From the NCBI GenBank assembly GCA_003024985.2, contig PXIH01S0029815.1: a stretch of DNA of 17,018 nt; one strand, 5' to 3'. Under the pieces are notes generated by a model. It was not told where the DNA came from and ran no database searches. It saw only the letters and a list, made by a program, of their open reading frames with translations. A program made the translations under genes and the position numbers. Positions within the stretch are counted from its first letter, which is position 1; each line of letters begins with the position of its first letter. Of this stretch, positions 1 to 9,595 are shown in pieces. Source of the stretch: Euperipatoides rowelli. Taxonomy: Eukaryota > Onychophora > Udeonychophora > Euonychophora > Peripatopsidae.

Positions 1-748
1 TTCTTTTTTTGGTGGAAATTTTTTTTTAGTAAAAAACTTTAAAAATCAATAATAATTTTTTTTTTTAAAAATCCGTTACATTTGACCTTTAAAGAATTGT
101 TTACTATCAAATATATATTTTTATTCATGTTTTAAAGATTGGGATAATGCTTCTCACCTTCTCCACTTCTATTAATAGACAGGTGATTGGATAATTTGAG
201 ATTACTCTCTTCACTAAAATATCAGACTTTTTTTTAAAAAAAAAAATCTTGGAGAACTCGGTATATATTAGAACAATATGCAATTTTATTTTAAAGAAAT
301 TTATTATTTTTGCAATAAAAGAAGATAAATAATTTTATATTATTTGATATCGTTGAAGGAATAAAGTATATAATCAAACAATTAAGTAATAATAGATTTT
401 TTTTTCCTATCAATAATGTTACTTCAAGTCTGCGAGAAAGCTTCTTTGTACCGATTACTTTATTAAAATAAAAGCGGCTAATTGAATGACAGCTGGACTG
501 ATGCAAAATAGAAATGTTATTTATGTTAAATGGTAAGTATTCAAACCTCTATAACTTTTTTTAAATAATAATATATGCTATTCAATGGTAACTGAGATGC
601 ACGTATCATTGAGGGCTGGTGTTTAGACATTACATTTCATATATTTGTAGTTTATATCAATTTGTTTACCATGAAGTGAGGGGACGGCGTTACTTCAACA
701 AATAAAGAGGGGGGGGGGGACTCTGTACACCTGTGTTCCACCTCCATT
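1..748. other. AT-rich stretch, no gene found
   Basis: No exon or RNA gene is recognisable. The stretch contains poly-A and poly-T tracts and a run of G at about 708-719. A 71-residue minus-strand reading frame at 291-506 has low-complexity composition and no family resemblance. If HSD17B10 continues leftwards, this is its intron. The last 150 bases probably belong to the repeat whose right end is at 757. Confidence 0.6.
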
Positions 749-757
749 CAAGCCCTG
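749..757 (+). mobile_element. Right end of a hAT-like DNA transposon
   Basis: The sequence CAAGCCCTG ends here, and its reverse complement starts CAGGGCTTGAA, a typical hAT-like terminus. It is followed directly by ATTATTAC (758-765), a possible 8-bp target duplication. A G-run about 30-50 bases inside the end is also common in such elements. No matching left end was found between 1 and 748, so the element may extend out of the window or be truncated. A related terminus facing the other way lies at 2959. Confidence 0.35.
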
Positions 758-1442
758 ATTATTACTATTAAAATGCAAAGGAACAAAGAACAATACAGGA
801 TAGCTTGAACTTAAACATTTTCAATAATAAAAATATGATGTAACAATGCAGCCCTACAATATACTATTGTAAAATGTAGGCTAAAAAGTTATAATTGGCA
901 TAGTTATGGTTTTTTTAATGCTTTTAATGGCATAATTATATAATGAAAACTCAATTAATAAAGCTTTTCTATCACTATACAATATTTGATTTTAAAACTA
1001 TTCTGAAAATAGTGAAAATAATAGTGGTACCAGAATAGTTAAATCTTAAAGTGGTTTATCAATGATTTTTTTTTTTAATTGATTTATGTTTAGTTTTACT
1101 NAAAATAGGTGGAATGGAAAAGGTTAAAGAAAGTTTATGATTATTATATTAACAGAGCTTTTTTTAGCAGAAATTTTAAAATCTCAAACGCATATTCAAA
1201 AATTCACGAATGTGTTAGATGGTAAAAATTGCACAAATAACCATTCACGAAAAAAAACATAGTATATTCAAGCCAATGAAGCACATAATTTATATATTAC
1301 AGTATATTTTTCAAGATACAGTAAAAGATAATTGAAATAAAGGCAATTTAACTTCCACAGTGTCAACTCTTTTTTATCATAAGAATCAAGATGTTATTTT
1401 AAACACTATCGGAATAGTACAACAATAATTTTAAGCACTTAC
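758..1442. other. HSD17B10 intron sequence (left part)
   Basis: This AT-rich sequence lies downstream of the minus-strand exon at 1443-1680. The exon's donor site starts at 1442, so this must be intron in the minus-strand transcript. No later exon was seen: the C-terminal part of HSD17B10 is not encoded between 1 and 1442. A single N at 1101 marks a probable contig join. Confidence 0.6.
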
Positions 1443-1680
1443 CGGGTGCTATAGTACAAACACGAATGCCTTGTGTTTCCAAATCTCTTGCTAAAGGAAG
1501 AGTCATGCTAGCAATAGCTCCTTTACTTGCAGCATAAGTTACCTGTCCAATGTGACCATCAAATGCAACTATACTTGATGTATTTACAATGACACCTCTA
1601 AAGCCATCTTCATTTGGCTCATTCTTACCAATTAAACCAACTGCTAAACGAATTACATTGAAAGTACCTATAACATTCAC
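1443..1680 (-). CDS. HSD17B10: HSD17B10 internal exon with the catalytic residues
   Basis: This exon encodes 79 codons plus one base of 17-beta-hydroxysteroid dehydrogenase type 10 (3-hydroxyacyl-CoA dehydrogenase type 2). The enzyme is a mitochondrial NAD-dependent short-chain dehydrogenase of isoleucine and fatty-acid breakdown, and in animals also a subunit of mitochondrial RNase P. The translation starts [15 protein letters not shown] and includes [14 protein letters not shown], then YAASK, then [14 protein letters not shown] and CTIAPG. By alignment from memory, the second Ser of NTSS is human Ser155 and the Y and K of YAASK are Tyr168 and Lys172, so the catalytic set is intact. The acceptor follows a pyrimidine-rich tract ending TGATAG; the donor is CCCG/GTAAGT (1442-1437). 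The first codon GTG is an internal Val, not a start. The exon follows 4917-5081 in phase 0 and leaves in phase 1. Residue spacing matches human positions about 120-199 without indels. Confidence 0.93.
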
Positions 1681-2383
1681 CTATCAGACAAAGAAGAAAA
1701 AATACGGAAATTAAAAAGATTTTATTTGTTAAATAGTGACATTAAAATAAAATCATTATGAGCAAGTTAACTTTGAGGCCAGAAAACAAAATAATATTGT
1801 AATCCTAATCATATTATGATACGGTACTTTATAGATTAAAAAAAAAAGTTTTTATTTAATGGAATAGTACTGTAGTATTATTAAAAATATTTTTTTTTTA
1901 AATCGTATTAAAGTAGCTCGTGGTTAATTTTTCATTGTCTTACCAATAAATAAAAAATTATGCTCTTCAGTCAATCAAGCTGAACTTTTGCATAAAAAAT
2001 GAGATAATAGATTACAGTTAATTGTTGATTCACACTGGGCTTATGTTCTTGGAAATCAATGTGTAAATAAAAAACGTGTAAATCAGATAAAGTTTTGATA
2101 GGGAATAATGGAATGTTAAGGATTAGGGGAATTGATTAATCTTTTGTTAGGTTAATTGGCTAAATATTGTACCTATAGATGTAGATAATGACGGAGGATT
2201 GGTAGGATAATAGACAAAATATTTATTGATATAAAAAAAATTATTATATAGAATTTGAATCTATTTGAAATAAATAAATGAATTAATTTCTCTCATACTG
2301 TCATAACATCAACAAAAGCATAGGGACTTACTAATTTTTGACAGCTTTTCATTGCCTTAGATGTATATAGGCCTATTATGTAA
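1681..2383. other. HSD17B10 intron, AT-rich, nothing recognised
   Basis: This is intron between the two HSD17B10 exons (whole intron 1681-4916). This part has homopolymer tracts and TACTGTA motifs but no reading frame or repeat with recognisable ancestry. Confidence 0.6.
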
Positions 2384-2483
2384 ATCTCTATCTTATCTCT
2401 ATCGTATCTCTATCTTATCTCTATCTATCTATTTCTCTATATCTCTCTATTTCTATCTATCTACTGTATCTATCTATATATAT
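2384..2483 (+). repeat. Interrupted (ATCT)n microsatellite
   Basis: About 100 bases of imperfect ATCT/TCTATC units, with interruptions such as CGTATC and TTCTCTATATC, run directly into the 71-bp tandem duplication. It lies within the HSD17B10 intron. Confidence 0.85.
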
Positions 2484-2601
2484 CTTGTAATGTCACCGAT
2501 TCTTCCATCATCATATTAATATCTGTAATTTTTGATGTTTTAAAGCATATTTCTCTTGTAATGTCACTGATTCTTCCATCATCATATCAATATCTGTAAT
2601 T
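2484..2601 (+). repeat. 71-bp tandem duplication, 1.7 copies
   Basis: The block beginning CTTGTAATGTCACCGATTC at 2484 is repeated from 2555 with few differences (CACCGATT becomes CACTGATT; CATATTAAT becomes CATATCAAT). The second copy runs to about 2601. Divergence is only a few per cent, so the duplication is fairly recent. No coding potential was seen. Confidence 0.8.
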
Positions 2602-2950
2602 TCTTTTCTTAATTGATGCACATAGAAACAAAATTCTTTTTTTTTTTTACTAATCTTATCAAATTATTTATACAATCCTCCTTCTGCTGCATTAAAGAAA
2701 AAATGTATAATTTTGTCACACTAATAGTTTGATGAAATAAATTAACGAATGGAAAATAAATTATATACCATACTTGACTAGATGTTTAATCGTTATTACT
2801 TATTATTCTTTGTTTTTCTATTTATAAAATTCAAGGTCACAAAATCTTATGTGTATAATATACTGTAGTTTACGATTTGAATAGAATGAAAATTGGTATA
2901 CAGTAATAAAGTTGTCTTAACAATGAAATAATATGTGAATAAGCTTAATA
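2602..2950. other. HSD17B10 intron, AT-rich, nothing recognised
   Basis: There is no exon or repeat that I can name. It contains a poly-T run at about 2638-2648 and TACTGTA/TACAGTA motifs near 2861 and 2898. Confidence 0.55.
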
Positions 2951-3060
2951 ATTATTACCAGGGCCTGAATGCTAGAAAAAGAAGTGGGGGTACTAAAAGA
3001 GGAGGGTTTGTGTGCCTCACAGGATCTAGGAGCAGAGTTTTTAGTTTTAAGGGTTGGTTT
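2951..3060 (+). mobile_element. Left end of a hAT-like DNA transposon
   Basis: CAGGGCCTGAATGCTAG starts at 2959 and is preceded by ATTATTAC (2951-2958). The terminus resembles the inverted end near 757 (CAGGGCTTGAA), and both have G-rich tracts inside. No right end was found before the retrotransposon at 3238. The 62-residue plus-strand reading frame starting at 2969 is probably not a gene. Confidence 0.35.
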
Positions 3061-3237
3061 AGAATTTCTCATTCCAAAATTAATATTACTAACTTATGAG
3101 GTAAAATATGTGAAAATTTTGAAATATGGCTTCTATCACAAGAGTACTTCATTTTAATAAACCAAATACCATCATATTAACTCAGTTAACTAGGGTAAAA
3201 GTGGCGGTAATATGCATATACTGTATCGTACAGTGTA

Positions 3238-4359
3238 TACAGTATATACATTTTTAAATTTATTTCCAACGTTTAAGCTTTCGCTTAAAGAAATACAAAA
3301 ACACAAACAAACAAAACAATTCTTAACACATACAGTACATCAATAACTATACACAAAATCCGAAAACATTGATAATCAAATCAAACAAAATAAACAATAC
3401 AATGAAACAAATTTGCAATTTCACAAAACAAAAATATGAATGCCATTTCTTTTATTTACACCTTTCTTTTCTAGAGATTAATATCACTCCAACCTCTCAA
3501 AAAGCCATCTAATTTAACTTTGAATTCCTTAAAATTCAAAACAAAAAAATCTTTAGGAATATTATTCCAAAGAGATATATGTCTTCTAAATACCGACCTA
3601 AAGTAAAGAGAACTTTTGCTATATGATATTTTAATTTGGCATTTGTGTTTTCTAATGTTCACTCTACTATTTAAGACAAAATATCTATTTTGATTCTTTT
3701 TTATTAATATCTCTTTATATACGAAAATGATATCATTACGTATCATCCTTAGACTTGGTCTTAATAAATCTACTTTCTATATTCTTTGCTGTAATTTTAA
3801 ATTTTTTAAACCTCTCACTTTTTTCGTGAATGATCTAAATGTTTTGTCTAAGGTTTGTTTTATTTTATCTAATTTATATAAATAAACAGTGGAACCGTAA
3901 TCAATAATAGGTTGAATGTAATAATTATAAATACATTTGAATGCCTCTACATTTAAATTTTTATATTATTCTTGACGAACCCAAAAACTTTTTTAATTCT
4001 AACATTTACGTGATTCATCTGATGGTCAAACTTTAACTCTTCATTATAAAATACTACTAAATCCTTAATATAACTGGCTTTTTTTAATCTGACCTCCCTA
4101 ATTGAGTAATCATATTTAATATTTTTACCATAATGAATTACAAATGTTTTATCCTAATTGATAACAAGATTATTTTTTTCAAATAGATCAACAAAATCAT
4201 TTAACAAATTATTTAAATTAACTGCATCTTCTAAATTACCATTACCATTAACAAATTTTATATCATCAGCAAATACCAATGATATATATTTGAAATTATA
4301 TATTATGTCAAACATAAAAATGTTGAACAAGAAAGATGCTAAAACATGTACAGTATATA
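3238..4359 (-). mobile_element. 5'-truncated non-LTR retrotransposon (Jockey/CR1-like)
   Basis: Read on the minus strand, this is the 3' part of a LINE. From 4340 downwards the translation gives FLFNIFMFDI, then the reverse-transcriptase motif FADD (4273-4262), then a stretch with NLEDAVNLNNLLNDF and LVINQDKT. The C-terminus at 3746-3471 contains VFRRHISLWNNIPKDF and ends GWSDINL, as in Jockey/CR1-clade proteins. Stops and frame changes lie between these blocks, so it is dead. The 3' end carries a short hairpin (AAGCGAAAGCTT) and an AAATAAATTTAAAAA tail near 3250-3270. TACAGTATATA occurs at both edges (3238-3248 and 4349-4359) and may be the target duplication, although the string is common here. 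It lies in the HSD17B10 intron in the same orientation as the gene. The exact clade is not resolved. Confidence 0.85.
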
Positions 4360-4916
4360 AAAGGTGTACTGTAAATACTCTATATTGTATATAGTATATC
4401 TACTGTATNATAAAAAATTGATTAATTAAACAAGCATTTTTATACAAAAATACACCTAAATCAATGAAGTTGAAATAGGCATTGATAAACCACTTTAAGA
4501 TAATATTCTGTTGGAAAAATAGACAAAATATTATTGCTTCATTCCTTGATTTATTCTTTTTTTTTTTCAGGAATAAATTCTGTATTATGATTTCATATTG
4601 AAAAATTGTTTATTTTTAAATTTCTCAAGCCAATTAGAGAATTGTAATAACATTACCTATTTGGTATAGGCCTAATCATATTTTAACTGTCTAAATTATT
4701 TTGCGTTAAAACTATTATATTTGCATCATGAGTATGTTCGAAAATTTAGTCAGTATTTTTTTTTTTAACATACTGTAATTATAAAATGCATAGACTACAG
4801 CATCACTTACAAAATATTGATTGTAACCTAATTAAATGTAAAACTCCCATTCAAGTAGTTGACTATCCAAAATTTTCATCAATAAAATGAAAAGTCATTA
4901 TTATCCTTCTACTTAC
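4360..4916. other. HSD17B10 intron next to exon, no gene
   Basis: AT-rich sequence with a single N at 4409 and a poly-T tract at 4559-4568. On the minus strand the first bases after the exon are GTAAGT (4916-4911). Nothing else is recognisable. Confidence 0.6.
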
Positions 4917-5081
4917 CATCTGAACTTTTTCAAAATCTTCTAAAGCATGAGGTTTGTCTTGGTTAAAATTGTAAATTTTAAAAGCCACAGCAATTCCTGC
5001 ACAATTAACGACAACATTAAGACGACCAAATTTACTTTTGACTACATCAAGAGCTTTCAAAACATCAGCTTCAGATGAAAC
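4917..5081 (-). CDS. HSD17B10: HSD17B10 internal exon with NCAG motif
   Basis: This 165-bp exon encodes exactly 55 codons (phase 0 at both ends) of the same short-chain dehydrogenase as the exon at 1443-1680. The translation begins VSSEADVLKALDVVKSKFG and continues RLNVVVNCAGIAVAFK, then YNFNQDKPHALEDFEKVQM. NCAG is the family's nucleotide-binding-region signature (NNAG/NCAG). By alignment the first Val is human Val65 and the Cys is Cys91, both known NAD contacts. The acceptor is TTTTTTGTTATAG/GTTTCA and the donor is CAGATG/GTAAGT (4916-4911). The exon joins EDFEKVQM directly to VNVIGTF at 1680 with no gap relative to the human protein. The preceding exon, with the TGGASGLG loop, was not found between 5082 and 17018. 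Confidence 0.93.
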
Positions 5082-8039
5082 CTATAACAAAAAATAAAAT
5101 AAAAAAAGGCGCCTTTATTTTATATACAGTAGCACAAGAAAATAAAACGAAGTTTGAAATAAATTGAAATTTTAGACAAATTTTAATAAATAAATGATGT
5201 AGGCTAATTATTTGGAAACAATAGTGTTGTTGTTTTTTTCGGGTATAATTTTAATTTAGCCATTTCAAAGCAACCTAAACAAAACAAAAACAAAAAAAGT
5301 CTTGCCGAGCTATTACTGTTTCATAATGAATACTTAAGATTTTAATCCTCTTTCAGTTATGGAAGAAAATGTACAATTTCATAATAAATAAATTCCCATA
5401 TGAGTATTGGAAGTAAATCAACAAGCTATTTTCTTTCATTAGTGCCATGTCAACTTGTGCGGGTTTTATACGAGATTAAAGATGGACAAAAATGCTAACT
5501 AACCAGGTAGCTGAAAGTTAAAAAAAAGCTTACTATCCAATAAGTTCAAAACAAAAAAAAAACATTATAGACCTACATTTAAACTATTNTTAATAATTAT
5601 TAATAAATAATGCAAATCATTTTTGATAAAACCAGTAAATTAAAAGAGAGCTTAAAAATTAATATAAGAAGTCTAAGAATGCTTATCTGGAACACTTATT
5701 AGCTGGGATAAGGTTACCTTATCCACCTACTGACTCCACAGTCAAAGATGCAAGATGTTTTTAAATTTCAAGCAACCATATCTCAAGGTAAGTTGAAAAA
5801 TATTTGACAATTGTGGGCATTTTATTATTTTTTTAGACACCCATTCTTCATATCCCCAATCAATATGAATAAGCTTTAGATTTTGATGTCTACTTCATTT
5901 ATATTACTGTATATGATCAATAAACTTAAAAATTGTAAATGAAAAGTAAGATAAATAAAAATGGGAAGTAGGAATAACAAGCAAGCACCTATTAAAGAAG
6001 CAATGATTTAATTTTAAATGGGGACAAAAATTATACAGAAAAGATAAATAAATTGGCTCCCAAGCAAATAAAGTAATCTTTAAAGAAAACTGCATTGAAA
6101 AAAACACATAACCTCAGCCAAGTATTTTTCACATTACATTATACACTATGAAGTAGGCAGCTTTGTATTTAATATACTGTAGTTGTATGTAGCCTACCTA
6201 CGTCTCAAAAATTGTCATTAATAAATTCTGCATAATAATCTAGCATTAAACAAAGCTTTCAAATAAATAAAGACAACTAAATCCGTTCACAATAATTAAT
6301 TAACTTTGAAGCATTATGGTAACACTTTTAATATAAAGTAAAACAAGGGGGACACTTCTAAGTTACCAATATTAGAAAAAAATATGGGTTAAATCTCATA
6401 CATTTCATATCATTTACAAATTAACAAGTTGTTAAAATAAATTTAAATTAAAACTAACTTCTACAGGCAGCCTTCTCTAACTGGAAAAGGGATAGATGCA
6501 AAAGTTATATTGAGTTTAATACTAGGTTTAATAATCTTAATCCATACAGGTGTCAAAAATAAAAATCAGATAAATATAAAAATAAAAGAGAAGAAAAAAT
6601 CAAATGAATTGAACCACTTTTCATGTTAGAAACAACTATTGTGTAACCTCACTAATTTACATGAATCTCCTACTATTTTCATCAAAATTAAGTTGATTGA
6701 ACTAGAATAAAGATCCATATGAATCGGAGAAAAAAAAGAGAGAGGGTGGGAATGAAAGAATCTTACCAAAACTAAAATTGTTAAGATCCATTACTAGCAA
6801 TTTNACTATTATGACAAAATCAAATCACTCAAATATTAATATAATGAAAAATAATATTTAGTTGTCATGTAGAACCTATAGATTATTATTTTTAAATCAT
6901 TTAAATAAATAACCAAGACAATAACATACAGTATGTGTACCCCTTAAAAATGTTTTATTTCATTAATTTAAATATAATGGGTCACACAAGTTTAATAGTT
7001 TTGATTTCCAATGGGATGTAAATCACAAATTCATTAGCTATCATTAATGTTTTTTTTTTTAAATATATGAAACGATTCTGATCTATAGGCTAGAAGTCGG
7101 AAATAAAAACTTTAGTCCACATTATAGTCTAAAAGGAAGAATCAGGTTAATATTCATTAACATAAAGCATTCCCAAATAATGGTATTTTATTTGAGCTGA
7201 TTCAGAAATATTTAAGGTTCTCGACCCCAGATAGTCTTTATTTGCTTCAAAACTAAATTAATTGACTCTAGTCTATTGCTTTCTTCTCTTCTTTGAAGGA
7301 TTGAGTTAAAATATATTAATCTATATGTTTATTGCTAATTGTATAGCAAATAAAAATATTACCATTAAGATACCGTAGATCAAAATTTCTTTATCATTAA
7401 AACAATGTTAATGAAATAACTTTTCTTAGGCAATCAAATTATTAGTGCGAAATATAATTTCTGAGTTGCATCACTATGTTACGCTCAAATCCTTAAAAAT
7501 GAATTGTTGATGGTTTAGTTAAATATAATATTGCCCAACCCTGGCAATATTATATACTGTATTTATATAGCATCCTGGAAACTACACTAGATATGCTGTA
7601 ACTACTGTATATGCTAGCTATATAATGCTAAATATAATATGTAATTCAAACATTTATTGTTGTTTTTTAAGTTTAATTTTAAATCATTTATAAGGTGCAA
7701 CTTAATTTATACAAAAAAATTTAAATTGGATTTTTATTTTTTATATACCAGCAGTTATTTAACTAATTTACAATTTTAAAAGATTTTTAAAACTAATTTC
7801 AATTACCTAGATAAATAAATATATTACTACTTTGATTATAACTGTTGAAGGAAACAAAACTTTTTTTTTTGAAGATGCTAATTTGTTGGAATTAATAACT
7901 ATAATGTTAACATCATTAGGAATGAAACATTAACAGCTGATTTGGTGTTTATAATAATGTATTGATATATTTTAACTTATTGTCTCAGATTACAAATGCA
8001 TTGAATACCTAGTAATTGTCTCATTTTCTGTCATTCAAG
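5082..8039. other. Long AT-rich non-coding stretch
   Basis: No coding exon, RNA gene or named repeat was recognised on either strand. It is upstream of the HSD17B10 exon on the minus strand and upstream of the calcium-channel exon on the plus strand, so it may be intron of both. Single Ns at 5589 and 6804 mark probable joins, so the distance between the two genes is uncertain. A possible mini-exon at 5744-5789 was considered and rejected. Confidence 0.55.
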
Positions 8040-8123
8040 AATTATTTTAAGGATCCTTGGAACGTATTTGACTGCATTACAGTAGTAGGAAGCATTACTG
8101 ACGCCCTTGTAACAGAATTAGGG
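8040..8123 (+). CDS. Voltage-gated calcium channel alpha-1 exon (domain IV S3), Cav2-like
   Basis: This 84-bp exon, phase 0 at both ends, encodes 28 residues. It begins [17 protein letters not shown] and ends [11 protein letters not shown]. The pattern matches the third transmembrane segment of domain IV in Cav channel pore subunits. NYF, SITD and LVTE-G match Cav2 (P/Q-, N-type, insect cacophony) better than Cav1, which reads closer to VVD-AITEV. The length equals the 84-bp exon known here in vertebrate Cav genes, where S3-S4 alternative splicing occurs. The acceptor is TTTTCTGTCATTCAAG/AAT and the donor GGG/GTAAAT. Two residues differ from my memory of vertebrate Cav2: Pro for Ala in D-WN, and Cys for Phe after VFD. 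No other exon of the channel was found in the window, and no second copy of this exon. An isolated exon fragment or pseudogene cannot be excluded, but frame and splice sites are intact. Confidence 0.82.
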
Positions 8124-8307
8124 GTAAATACAGTGTAAAATAAAGAAATAGGATTTTTATTCAATCAATTAAATTTTTTGTTTTGTTTTATTATCTGATC
8201 TTAACTAATTTTGTATTAATATTTCTGCATAATTGGTTTTCTTTGTATTTGTTGTTTGTTTTTACAAAAAATAAGAATTTATTTTCTAAATATTTTAAAT
8301 AAATTAN

Positions 8308-8672
8308 ATTCTAGACTTAAAACGAGCTCATCTCGTGTTATTAGTATTCCCATTCTAGACTTAAAACGAGCTCGGCTCATGTTATTAGTTTTCCCACTCT
8401 AGACTTAGAACGAGCTGAGCTCGTTTTCACATTAAAAAATTCTGTACTAAAATATACGAGTTCAACTCGTTCTAAAATTATTTCATGTTTCAAAGCAATT
8501 ATTTAGTTACAAAACGGGCTACTATTTGACACAATCAATCAAGAAATGACTTAATTTTGACAAATTTTCTGATCTCTATTATACTGTTATACAGCATACA
8601 CAGTACAATATATAGATCTTACACGGACGATCATCTGGAAATGAAATTTTGGAACAATGATCATTCAGGTAT
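8308..8672 (+). repeat. Dispersed repeat copy 1 with 44-bp units and palindromes
   Basis: This copy matches 10763-11082 over about 300 bases with roughly 90% identity by eye. It begins just after the N at 8307 with units of 44 bp (starting CTAGACTTA at 8311, 8355 and 8399). Each unit carries an inverted repeat around CGAGCT. Perfect dyads are at 8409-8425 (8-bp arms) and 8456-8470 (7-bp arms). The match to copy 2 stops at about 8672, where a reverse-transcriptase fragment starts. Copies 2 and 3 continue into sequence related to the Penelope-like block at 13561. Confidence 0.8.
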
Positions 8673-9044
8673 ATTAATAATCAAATTATAACAAGAGTAC
8701 ATACTATTAAAGACCTTGGAATTATATATAATACCTCGTTTAACTTTAATGATCACATCGTAAAAATAATTAATAATGCCTCCAAAAGTTTGGGATTTCT
8801 AAAAAGAATCTGTGCAGATATATCGAATCCTAAAGCTATAGTAATGCTATATTCACAACTAGTAAGATCAAAACTAGAATTTGGCACAGTCATATGGAAT
8901 AACTGTTCACTATTACATACTAAGAAAATTGAAGCTATACAGTATAGATTTCTTAAATTTCTAGCTTTTAAACTCAAAATAAACTATAATATGGTAAGCT
9001 ATAGTACACTATGTATAATAAATAAATTTGGATTGCTTTTTTAG
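8670..9044 (+). mobile_element. Non-LTR retrotransposon RT C-terminal fragment
   Basis: One open frame of about 124 codons ends at the stop at 9042-9044. It begins YINNQIITRVHTIKDLGI, continues FNFNDHIVKIINNASKSLGF, and contains SQLVRSKLEFGTVIWN and KKIEAIQYRFLKFLAFKL. The order IKDLG-, F-HI-, LG-, -L-LVRSKLEF-VIW, IE-IQ-RFLK is the region after the catalytic domain of Jockey/CR1/I-like reverse transcriptases. The fragment lacks the FADD core and any 3' tail, so it is broken at both ends. It is unusually free of stops for a relic. It belongs to a similar class as the LINE at 3238-4359 but on the other strand. Confidence 0.85.
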
Positions 9045-9587
9045 TATGCAGTAGCCTAATTATAATTTAAATTATTTTTTCATAAACTTAAAAGCAATAA
9101 TATAAAACAAAAATTAAAATATAAATAAAATAAAAAGCTGACCTTAAATAAACAGATGTTATTTTACTGTAATCAAATTATAGTAGGCTTAGGCTATATA
9201 ACTTTTCAACAAAAATCTTCGAAAAACAGAACTAAAAAAAAAATATGCAATATTTAAGTAATAGGATATATGAATTTCTAAATTCTTACCCATTTTGCCA
9301 AATGCAGAATGCAATGCATAAAATATACTTTTATCATGACCATCATGACTTCTCACAGTCTGGCAAGAGGAGGTTCAAAACTGTCTTTATTCCTTTCTAC
9401 TCCTTCAGCTTTGTACTGACAGATTATAGTTGGTTAGCTTTCAGCTAACTATACAGTATAGGCTAACCCTTCCATTACTATAATTATAGATTTTAACCCT
9501 TTGGCTCATAGGATTGCCAACTTTAGCAATACTGAATGGTATATTACAAAGTGACTATATCACTTAGCAATACTGTATATTATTACA
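9045..9587. other. Non-coding stretch, slightly GC-richer at 9270-9440
   Basis: No gene is supported. The segment 9270-9440 has a more balanced base composition than its surroundings, and a 67-residue plus-strand frame (9245-9448) crosses it, but the translation matches no family that I recognise. Confidence 0.5.
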
Positions 9588-9595
9588 CTTGTAAC
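9588..9595 (+). repeat. Target site duplication of the hAT MITE (left)
   Basis: CTTGTAAC directly precedes the terminal inverted repeat and is repeated exactly at 9910-9917. Eight bases is the usual hAT target duplication length. Confidence 0.9.

Noticed and set aside
291-506. 71-residue minus-strand reading frame
   Set aside because: Low-complexity, lysine- and isoleucine-rich product with no motif or splice context; consistent with chance.
4158-4394. 78-residue plus-strand reading frame
   Set aside because: It is antisense to the reverse-transcriptase region of the minus-strand LINE.
5744-5789. Possible 46-bp plus-strand mini-exon (acceptor CTCCACAG, donor CAAG/GTAAGT, translation KMQDVFKFQATISQ)
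   Set aside because: Splice sites look good, but the peptide matches no part of a calcium channel or any family I know, and such signals occur by chance in a window this size.
8308-8440. 44-bp units with palindromes as a CRISPR array
   Set aside because: The units are directly adjacent with no unique spacers, and this is animal nuclear DNA.
8753-8977. 74-residue minus-strand reading frame
   Set aside because: It is antisense to the plus-strand RT fragment at 8670-9044.
9245-9448. 67-residue plus-strand reading frame in a GC-richer patch
   Set aside because: No family resemblance on either strand, and no convincing pair of splice sites.
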